The position numbers were made by a program, and so were the translations under genes. This document shows, in pieces, positions 5,932 through 12,438 of a stretch of DNA of 14,740 nucleotides (its first letter is position 1; each line of letters opens with the position of its first letter). Where the stretch lies: assembly GCA_947623975.1 (NCBI GenBank), contig CANQHY010000027.1:1-14740 (forward strand), read 5' to 3'. Source of the DNA: an uncultured Bacilli bacterium (GTDB lineage Bacteria; Bacillota_I; Bacilli_A; RF39; UBA660). The notes beneath the pieces were generated by a model. The model was given only the letters and a program-made list of their open reading frames with translations. It had not been told where the DNA came from and ran no database searches.

Positions 5932-6894
5932 ATGAAAGGTTTTGATATTTCAAGTTACCAAAAGGGAATAAACTTTAATGCTTTAAAAAATGCAGGTACA
6001 AATTTTTTAATTTTACGTGCAGGTTTTACAGGTTGGGGTACAGGTGTTAACTATAATAAAGATAGTGCATTTGAAACATTTTATAATCAAGCAAAATCGA
6101 ATAATATACCTGTAGGTGCATATTGGTATAGTTGTGCAAATACTTATGATAAAGGTGTTGCAGAAGCCAATTATATGTATGAAAATTGTTTAAAAGGTAA
6201 ACAATTTGAATTTCCTATTTATATAGATGTTGAAGATACACACCATCAAGTAGGTAATAAAAACGGTGTTACACAAGCAATTATTGGTTTTTGTGAAACT
6301 CTTGAAAATAAAGGTTACTATGTAGGTATATATGGTAGTGATATATCAGGTTTTAAAGATAAGATGAATTTATCACAACTTGATGTGTACGATAAATGGG
6401 TTGCACGATATGGAAGTAAACCATCTTATGTAAAAAATTATGGTATATGGCAATCATCAAGTAGTGGTAGAATAAGTGGTTATAATGGAAATCTTGATAC
6501 AGATGAGAGTTATAAAGACTACCCAACTATAATTAAAAATGGTGGTTTTAATGGTTATAGTAAACAAGCATCAGTAACGCCATCTACTGATAAAACAAAT
6601 GAACTTGATAAATATAGTGATGAAGAACTTGCAAAAATGGTATGGCAAGGTAAATTTGGTAATGGTGAAGAACGTAAACAAGAATTAGGTGCAAGATATA
6701 ATGAAGTACAAAAACTTGTTAATAAAGGTGTTGGAAAAGAAACAAGTGATATTGTATATACTGTAAAAAGTGGTGATACTTTAAGTGGTATTGCATCAAG
6801 ATATAATACAACTTATCAAAAACTTGCACAATATAATAATATTGCAAACCCTAACTTAATATATGTAAATCAAAAAATAAGAATACCACAATAA
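5932..6894 (+). CDS. Modular endolysin: GH25 muramidase, Cpl-7 repeat, LysM
   Basis: 320-aa wall hydrolase with three parts. Residues 1-200 are a glycoside hydrolase family 25 muramidase: FDISSYQ with Asp5, the acidic cluster YIDVED with Asp99 and Glu101, GIWQ (171-174), and LDTDES with Asp189/Asp191, at the expected active-site positions. It cuts between MurNAc and GlcNAc in peptidoglycan. Residues about 225-266 (LDKYSDEELAKMVWQGKFGN) match a single Cpl-7 (CW_7) wall-binding repeat. Residues 276-319 (YTVKSGDTLSGIA to IRIPQ) are a LysM domain that binds GlcNAc-containing chains. A Thr/Ser-Pro linker joins the first two. No signal peptide is seen, so export depends on the holin directly upstream. 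AAAGGAG lies before the ATG. Confidence 0.93.
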   Translation: MKGFDISSYQKGINFNALKNAGTNFLILRAGFTGWGTGVNYNKDSAFETFYNQAKSNNIPVGAYWYSCANTYDKGVAEANYMYENCLKGKQFEFPIYIDVEDTHHQVGNKNGVTQAIIGFCETLENKGYYVGIYGSDISGFKDKMNLSQLDVYDKWVARYGSKPSYVKNYGIWQSSSSGRISGYNGNLDTDESYKDYPTIIKNGGFNGYSKQASVTPSTDKTNELDKYSDEELAKMVWQGKFGNGEERKQELGARYNEVQKLVNKGVGKETSDIVYTVKSGDTLSGIASRYNTTYQKLAQYNNIANPNLIYVNQKIRIPQ

Positions 6895-6907
6895 GGTAGG
6901 CGATAAG

Positions 6908-7513
6908 ATGGCAGTTAATAAAGTAAAAAATATCGCACCTTTTATTAACGATGTTTTTACTATCACTTCCCATTGGTGGTTTGAACGTAATGACCCTATA
7001 ACAGGTGAATTAAAAATACACAGAGGTTTAGACATTGCAACATCGGGGTCAAAACCTGTATACTCAATGTTAAATGGTATAATTCACTCTAAAGGTACAA
7101 ATGATAGTGAGGGTAATTGGGTTGTCATTAAAGATGATAACCCATCATCACCCTATTATGGTTATGCTACCTTGTATATGCATTTAGCAGAACAAACAAC
7201 ATTATCTGTTGGTGATAGTGTTATACAAGGGCAATATATAGCACCTGAAGGTACAACAGGACACTCCACAGGTATACATTTACACGTTGAAATGCAAGAT
7301 TTAAATAGGTGGAATAACGTATGGCATTGGTCGTATAATAAAAGTGATTATCTTGACCCTACTGTATTTATGGGTATTGATAATATTGATGATACACAAT
7401 GGTTATATGATGGTACACCTTATGTACCACCAACACCATCTAAAAAGAAAAAAGGTAAATTTAAATGGGTGTTATATAGTAAAAAATTAAGAAATAGAAA
7501 AATTTATTATTAA
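6908..7513 (+). CDS. M23-family metallopeptidase (LytM-like)
   Basis: 201-aa protein with a complete M23 zinc peptidase signature. HRGLD (His38, Asp42) and HLH (His124, His126) supply metal and catalytic residues, and YMHL places His92 as the other active-site histidine. The family cuts peptide cross-links of peptidoglycan. After the domain comes a Pro-rich linker (PPTPSKKKK) and a very basic tail (KFKWVLYSKKLRNRKIYY). The phi29 knob-tip protein gp13 joins a lysozyme and an M23 domain; here muramidase and M23 activities are separate neighbouring genes. It may therefore be a virion tip enzyme for entry or a second lysis enzyme. Position beside holin and lysin favours lysis, but the tail could dock to a virion. 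Ribosome binding site AAGGTAGGCGAT. Confidence 0.88.
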   Translation: MAVNKVKNIAPFINDVFTITSHWWFERNDPITGELKIHRGLDIATSGSKPVYSMLNGIIHSKGTNDSEGNWVVIKDDNPSSPYYGYATLYMHLAEQTTLSVGDSVIQGQYIAPEGTTGHSTGIHLHVEMQDLNRWNNVWHWSYNKSDYLDPTVFMGIDNIDDTQWLYDGTPYVPPTPSKKKKGKFKWVLYSKKLRNRKIYY

Positions 7514-7528
7514 AATTTTTAAAAAATA

Positions 7529-7557
7529 TTGTATTATTTTTCAAAATGATATATACT
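7529..7557 (+). promoter_or_regulatory. Promoter of the virion genes
   Basis: TTGTAT (7529-7534), 17 bases, TATACT (7552-7557), in the gap between the M23 gene and the scaffold gene. A TTTTTAAAAAAT tract (7516-7527) lies directly upstream of the -35. This matches the tract before the early promoter, where TTTTTTAAAAAATT ends one base before TTGACA. A start near 7564 would leave a short leader with AAGGAG before the scaffold ATG. The -35 is weaker than that of the early promoter, which would suit later or activated expression. Confidence 0.7.
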
Positions 7558-7581
7558 ATATTATAGAAAGGAGAATTGTAT

Positions 7582-7899
7582 ATGATAAGTAAAGAAGATT
7601 TTGAAAAAATTATCGATGCATTAAAAGGTAAACTTGATGAAACAAGTGTTGCTTTAGTTAGTGAAGAACTTTTAAATCTTTTATCTGCATATAATGTATC
7701 TACAGATGAATATGAGAAATTAAAAGCAGATGTTGAAAAATTAAAAAGTGAAAAAGATGAACTGCTAAAAGTTAACGGAAAACTTTATCAAAAAATTGGT
7801 TTTGATAAAGTTGAAGAAGAAATTGAAGAAAAAGTTGAAGATGATGTTGATGAAATTAAAATTGAAGATGTCATTGATGAAAGAGGGGAGTTGATATAA
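7582..7899 (+). CDS. Head scaffolding protein (phi29 gp7-like)
   Basis: 105-aa acidic, helical protein directly before the major capsid gene, as in phi29 (gp7, 98 aa). The central stretch EKLKADVEKLKSEKDELLKV followed by NGKLYQKIG (about residues 54-80) forms a coiled coil. It closely parallels the phi29 gp7 stretch with EKLAAEKDDL and SKLFRQIG, and both end in an acidic tail with an IEDV/IEDL motif. It would guide capsid assembly and leave before or during packaging. I chose the ATG at 7582, eight bases after AAGGAG; a TTG two codons upstream is too close to that site. It ends one base before the capsid ATG, allowing coupled translation at high level. Confidence 0.87.
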   Translation: MISKEDFEKIIDALKGKLDETSVALVSEELLNLLSAYNVSTDEYEKLKADVEKLKSEKDELLKVNGKLYQKIGFDKVEEEIEEKVEDDVDEIKIEDVIDERGELI

Positions 7900-7900
7900 T

Positions 7901-9211
7901 ATGGCAGATATTCCAAAAGGTGCAAAGGTATTTAACGTAGTACGTGCAAATATGAACGAAGTTTATATGAACACATTACCATCTGCAACAGAAGATAATA
8001 TACAAGCAATTAGCAATATATTATTTAATGATGCATACCAACCTATGTTAAATGAATTTGTTTCAAATTTAATAAATCGTATTGGGTTAACAATTGTTAG
8101 AAATAAATCTTTTGATAACCCATTAAAAATCTTTAAAAAAGGAAGTGTACCACTAGGAACTGATATTCAAGATATTTATGAAAACCCTGCAAATGCAGAA
8201 GAATATGAATATTCAAATACTGCAATGGCAAAATTATTAACCATTACAGACCCTGATACACACGTTGCATACTATCGTAGAAACAGAAAAGATATGTATA
8301 CAAAGACTATCACACGTGAGGGTTTACAAGGTGCTTTTGTATCTTGGGACAAATTTGAAGAATATATTAGTTCTATTACTACATCATTATATAGTGGTAA
8401 TTACATTGATGAATTTGAATATACAAAAGCATTAGTTGATGGTGCTTATGATAATAATAAAGTAATTGTTGAAAAAGTAGATGCAGTTACAGATGAAACA
8501 ACTGCAAAAGCATTTATTAAAAAAGCACGTGCTTTATATAGTAAATTAAAATTCCCATCAACACAATACAATGCATATTCAAAATTTAGTGGTGCAAAAG
8601 GTACAATTAAAACTTGGACTAACGAAGATAGAGTTGTTTTAATTACTACAAGTGATATATTAGCAGAAGTTGATGTTGATGTTCTTGCTAGGGCATTTAA
8701 TATTGATAATACAAAATTTCTTGGTAGAGTTATTGAAGTTGACCAATTTGCAAACCCTGAAATTCAAGCTGTTATTTGTGATGAAAGTTGGCTACAAATT
8801 TATGACAATCTATTTAGATTTGATGAATTTTATAATGCTAGAGTAATGGCTTGGAACGAATATCTACACGTTTGGGGTACTTATGCAATCTGTCCATTTG
8901 CAAATGCAGTTGTATTAGCAACTGAATTACCAAAACCTGCAAGTAATGTTTCAATAAGTACAAACCCTATTGATATTGATATTCAAGGTGGACTAACACC
9001 ACAAGATATAACTATTACTTTAACACCACAAGATGCAACAACTGATGTTGATTTTACATCAAGTAACGAATTAGTATTTACTGTTTCAAAAAAGAGTAAC
9101 ACTTCTGTAACTGTTACACCTGTTGCAGTTGGTAGTGCATCACTAGATGTTAAAACTGATAACGGTTTAAAATCAAGTGCTACTGTAAATGTAACAAACT
9201 CAGGAGAATAA
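7901..9211 (+). CDS. Major capsid protein with C-terminal BIG2-like domain
   Basis: 436 aa, against 448 for phi29 gp8. Residues 1-340 form the HK97-like head domain, with phi29-type features such as VRANMNEVYMNTLPSAT near the N-terminus, GTDIQDIYENPA (87-98) and WNEYLHVWGTYAICPFANAV (318-337). Residues about 346-433 are a beta-rich Thr/Ser/Val repeat-like segment (VSISTNP ... TVTPVAVGSASLDVKT ... SATVNV) with the pattern of a bacterial Ig-like group 2 domain, as found at the C-terminus of phi29 gp8. In phi29 this domain lies on the capsid surface. GAGGGGAG precedes the ATG, and the gene starts one base after the scaffold stop. An intrinsic terminator follows immediately, consistent with high expression of scaffold and capsid relative to tail genes. 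Confidence 0.93.
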   Translation: MADIPKGAKVFNVVRANMNEVYMNTLPSATEDNIQAISNILFNDAYQPMLNEFVSNLINRIGLTIVRNKSFDNPLKIFKKGSVPLGTDIQDIYENPANAEEYEYSNTAMAKLLTITDPDTHVAYYRRNRKDMYTKTITREGLQGAFVSWDKFEEYISSITTSLYSGNYIDEFEYTKALVDGAYDNNKVIVEKVDAVTDETTAKAFIKKARALYSKLKFPSTQYNAYSKFSGAKGTIKTWTNEDRVVLITTSDILAEVDVDVLARAFNIDNTKFLGRVIEVDQFANPEIQAVICDESWLQIYDNLFRFDEFYNARVMAWNEYLHVWGTYAICPFANAVVLATELPKPASNVSISTNPIDIDIQGGLTPQDITITLTPQDATTDVDFTSSNELVFTVSKKSNTSVTVTPVAVGSASLDVKTDNGLKSSATVNVTNSGE

Positions 9212-9233
9212 GGTAGCAGAAATGCTACCTTTT
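9210..9233 (+). terminator. Intrinsic terminator after the capsid gene
   Basis: AAGGTAGCA and TGCTACCTT form a nine-pair stem around a GAAA tetraloop, followed by T residues (9230-9233). The stem includes the last base of the capsid stop codon. This is a classic rho-independent terminator. Since tail genes follow without an obvious promoter, some read-through must occur. Confidence 0.88.
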
Positions 9234-9259
9234 AATATTATTAGAAAGGAAGAATTGAA

Positions 9260-10798
9260 ATGACAATAACACCACAAGGTCAATTATATTTATGTAAAAC
9301 ACCACTTGAAAATGATTATAAAAATCAATTAACATTTAGTAATGCTACAACACAATATAATTATTTTGCATCAACAATAAAACACTCATATAGTGATTAT
9401 ACCTATATTAAAAAAGATAATGTTGTTAATATTGGTGATAATATTGATAATATAATTGATTGTAATTATTTATTTTATAAAAATGTTGGCTTTTCTGATA
9501 GATGGTATTACTGTTTTATTACCAATATGGAATATGTAAATGAAAATTGCACACGTGTTACATTTGAAACAGATTGTTTCCAAACTTGGCAATTTAATAT
9601 AAAATATAATCGTTGTTTTGTCGAACGTGAACACGTTAACGATGATACTATTGGGTTACATACAGTACCTGAAAATTTAGAACTTGGTGAATATGTAACA
9701 AATAATACTGAATATTATGATGGTTTAGATGATTGTTGTTTTGTACTTCAATGTACAGAGTGGACATCAAATGATAATAAACCATTATCTACATCATACG
9801 GTGGTATTCCAATGGCTGGTGGTGCATACGTTTGTGATAATATTGTTGCAATTGTTAATATTTTACAATTATTTGCTAATGAGGGAAAAAGCGATGCAGT
9901 ATATAATTTATATATGATACCTAAAAAATTTATAACCTATGATACTACTTATTTACAATGGGAGGGGCAATCATCACCTATAACAGATAATAAGACAATT
10001 AAAAAACTTACATCATTAAATGGTTATACACCAATAAATAAAAAACTTCTTACTTTTCCATATTGTTATTTATTATTAAGTAATAATAATGGTAGTAGTA
10101 ATATATTACATTTTGAAAGATTTGGTGGCGACCCTCAATTTATTATTAAAGGTGTACCTGTTGTCGGTGGGTCTATAAAATGTCAACCACAAAATTATGA
10201 TGATTTTCATTTTCAAGAAGAAATGGGACTTATGGCAGGTAAATTACCAACTTTAAATTGGAGCGATGATGAATATACTAATTGGTTAACACAAAATAGT
10301 GTTAATATAGGACTTGGTGTTGCATCTGCAGGTTTAACTATTGCAGGTGGTATTGGTATGATGGCAGCAGCTGGTGGAGCAGTAGCAGGAGCAGGTGCAA
10401 TCGTTAGTGGTGCAATGGCTATTGCTAATGAACTTGGTGCAGTTTATCAACATAGTTTACAACCAAATAGTGCTAAAGGTAATGTAAATGGTGGTGATAT
10501 AAATGTATGTTCCAAAACAAATGGTTTTTACTTTTATTCAATGAGTATAAAAGAAGAATATGCAAGAATTATTGACAATTATTTTTCTATGTTCGGTTAT
10601 AAAATAAATCGTGTAAAAGTACCTAACATAACAGGTAGAAGTAATTGGAACTATGTTAAAACAATAAGTTGTAATTTTGATGGAGATATTCCACAAACTG
10701 ATTTAAATATAATAAGAAAAATGTTTGATAATGGTGTTACTTTATGGCATAGTGCAAATACTATGTATGATTATAGTAATAGTAATAATATAATATAG
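9260..10798 (+). CDS. Tail knob/tube protein (phi29 gp9-like)
   Basis: 512 aa (phi29 gp9 is 599). The N-terminal part is rich in aromatic beta-strands (SDRWYYCFITNMEYVNENC, TDCFQTWQFNI, REHVNDD), as in the gp9 family. A hydrophobic Gly/Ala-rich stretch at about 346-393 (NIGLGVASAGLTIAGGIG onward) matches the place and nature of the long hydrophobic loop of gp9. That loop plugs the tube and then forms a pore in the host membrane during DNA entry. The C-terminal NRVKVPNI...NWNYVKT (450-467) is characteristic of the family. It would form the distal tail tube or knob. AGAAAGGAAG precedes the ATG; the gene follows the capsid terminator and precedes the portal gene, as in phi29. Confidence 0.9.
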   Translation: MTITPQGQLYLCKTPLENDYKNQLTFSNATTQYNYFASTIKHSYSDYTYIKKDNVVNIGDNIDNIIDCNYLFYKNVGFSDRWYYCFITNMEYVNENCTRVTFETDCFQTWQFNIKYNRCFVEREHVNDDTIGLHTVPENLELGEYVTNNTEYYDGLDDCCFVLQCTEWTSNDNKPLSTSYGGIPMAGGAYVCDNIVAIVNILQLFANEGKSDAVYNLYMIPKKFITYDTTYLQWEGQSSPITDNKTIKKLTSLNGYTPINKKLLTFPYCYLLLSNNNGSSNILHFERFGGDPQFIIKGVPVVGGSIKCQPQNYDDFHFQEEMGLMAGKLPTLNWSDDEYTNWLTQNSVNIGLGVASAGLTIAGGIGMMAAAGGAVAGAGAIVSGAMAIANELGAVYQHSLQPNSAKGNVNGGDINVCSKTNGFYFYSMSIKEEYARIIDNYFSMFGYKINRVKVPNITGRSNWNYVKTISCNFDGDIPQTDLNIIRKMFDNGVTLWHSANTMYDYSNSNNII

Positions 10799-10809
10799 GT
10801 GGTGATAAT

Positions 10810-11712
10810 ATGAGAAAAAAATTATTAAGTGAAGATGAACTCGCAATGTTAATTAACGATAAAACATTTGTTGATTATAACGATAGGTTACGTATGTTAG
10901 CAACATCATTATTTACTTGGGAAAATTTAGATAAAATAGCAGGTACAGGAGCATCAAATTTTTTAGAACAAGTTTTATATGAAGATGGTAGGGCTTGTTT
11001 TGTTAAAGATGATAAACTCGGCTTTTTAGCATTAAGGGTACAACCTAATGATAAATATAATGTATATAATTTACCAATAAAAGTAATGGCTACATCTTTT
11101 GAATATAATAAACAATATAATTTTGATGATATTGTCTATATTAAAAATAATGTATTGCAAAAACCAACATCTGCATCATTACAATTATTTGCATATAGAT
11201 TATATGAAACTGAACGTACTATAGATGTAAATTTAATAGCACAAAAAACACCTGTATTGATAGAGGGTGATACAAAAACAATACTTACATTAAAAAATGT
11301 ATATGAAAAATATACAGGTAATACACCTTTTATATTTGGTAATAAACAATTTGATATTTCAAACAAATTAAATGTATTAAAAACAGATGCACCATATTTA
11401 ATTGATAAACTAGATATACACAAACATCAAATATTTAATGATGCACTTACTATACTAGGTATTGATAATGCTAATACTGATAAAAAAGAAAGACTAATCA
11501 CTAATGAAGTTGAAAGTAATGAACAATTAGTTAATTATTATTTAAATTGTTGGTATAAAACTCGTAAAGATGCTTGTGATGAAATCAATGAAAAGTTTTT
11601 ACAAGAAAATGATGATAAAATTAAAATTGTACTAAACAAAGATATAATCGACTTGTTAAATACAACAGAAAATGCTATAATTGATTATAACGGGGGTGAT
11701 ATTGATGAGTAA
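10810..11712 (+). CDS. Portal / upper collar connector protein (phi29 gp10-like)
   Basis: 300 aa, against 309 for phi29 gp10. It would form the dodecameric connector at one capsid vertex, through which DNA passes and to which the packaging motor and tail attach. Family-like segments are LFTWENLD (34-41), EQVLYEDGRACFVKDDKLGF (53-72), LPIKVMATSF (88-97) and ITNEVESNEQLVNYY (230-244), the last comparable to the stem-to-crown part of the connector. The C-terminal region is acidic. AGGTGGTGATAAT precedes the ATG and overlaps the upstream stop. The last 8 bases (ATGAGTAA) contain the start of the lower collar gene, so the two are probably translated in step. Confidence 0.92.
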   Translation: MRKKLLSEDELAMLINDKTFVDYNDRLRMLATSLFTWENLDKIAGTGASNFLEQVLYEDGRACFVKDDKLGFLALRVQPNDKYNVYNLPIKVMATSFEYNKQYNFDDIVYIKNNVLQKPTSASLQLFAYRLYETERTIDVNLIAQKTPVLIEGDTKTILTLKNVYEKYTGNTPFIFGNKQFDISNKLNVLKTDAPYLIDKLDIHKHQIFNDALTILGIDNANTDKKERLITNEVESNEQLVNYYLNCWYKTRKDACDEINEKFLQENDDKIKIVLNKDIIDLLNTTENAIIDYNGGDIDE

Positions 11713-12421
11713 ATATACAATAACAATTAAAAACTTAATTGATAATGATTTTGATTTTCAAATGACAAAGTACCCTATATTTGATGAAAATTATCGAAAC
11801 GTATTAAATAATAAGATATTAAATCATTATTACGAAAATGAAATCGGTTTTGAAACCCCTGCATTATTTAGATTTTATTTAAATAATAAATTAAATGAAA
11901 TAATGAATTATTATAATATATTATATGAAAAACAAAAAATACTAATTGAAAATATAAATAATAATGTTAATTTAACAGAAAATTATACAAGTAAAAATAC
12001 TAAAATTGATAAATCAACTACACAAGATACAAATAATACAACAACAGAAACATCAAGCAATTCAAACTCAACAAATAATGGTGAACAAGATAATAAATCA
12101 ATATTTCAAGATACACCACAAGGTAAAATTACACAAGGTGGTGTTGATGAACAAGAGTGGGCAACAAACGTAACAACAGGAAAAAATACATCAAACAATA
12201 CTATAAATGATACATCATCTACAAATGGTACATCAAATACAACATCTAATTCAACAAATGATTTAACTAGCAATGGAACAGATGAATATATTAAAACTAT
12301 AATTGGTAACAATGGTGGTAAATTTAGTTTAGATATACTAAAAGATTTATCAAATAATTTACTAAATATAGATATGATGATTATAAATGAATTAGAAGAT
12401 TTATTTATGCAAATATTTTAA
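11705..12421 (+). CDS. Lower collar protein (phi29 gp11-like)
   Basis: 238 aa (phi29 gp11 is 293). The N-terminal region carries FDFQMTKYPIFDENYR, then NHYYENEIGFETPALF and an Asn/Tyr-rich helix (NEIMNYYNILYEKQ), the pattern of gp11 proteins, which attach the tail tube and appendages to the portal. The middle (about 88-200) is a low-complexity Asn/Thr/Ser region, interrupted by FQDTPQGKITQGG, a recurring element of this family. The C-terminus is a helix (LSNNLLNIDMMIINELEDLF). I chose the ATG at 11705, preceded by GGGGGTGAT, rather than the ATA-region start at 11681. It overlaps the end of the portal gene by 8 bases. Confidence 0.88.
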   Translation: MSKYTITIKNLIDNDFDFQMTKYPIFDENYRNVLNNKILNHYYENEIGFETPALFRFYLNNKLNEIMNYYNILYEKQKILIENINNNVNLTENYTSKNTKIDKSTTQDTNNTTTETSSNSNSTNNGEQDNKSIFQDTPQGKITQGGVDEQEWATNVTTGKNTSNNTINDTSSTNGTSNTTSNSTNDLTSNGTDEYIKTIIGNNGGKFSLDILKDLSNNLLNIDMMIINELEDLFMQIF

Positions 12422-12438
12422 GAAAGGAAGATTTAAGT

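Noticed and set aside
9729..9917. 62-codon rightward ORF within the knob/tube gene
   Set aside because: Out of frame within a clear gp9-like gene and without a ribosome binding site.
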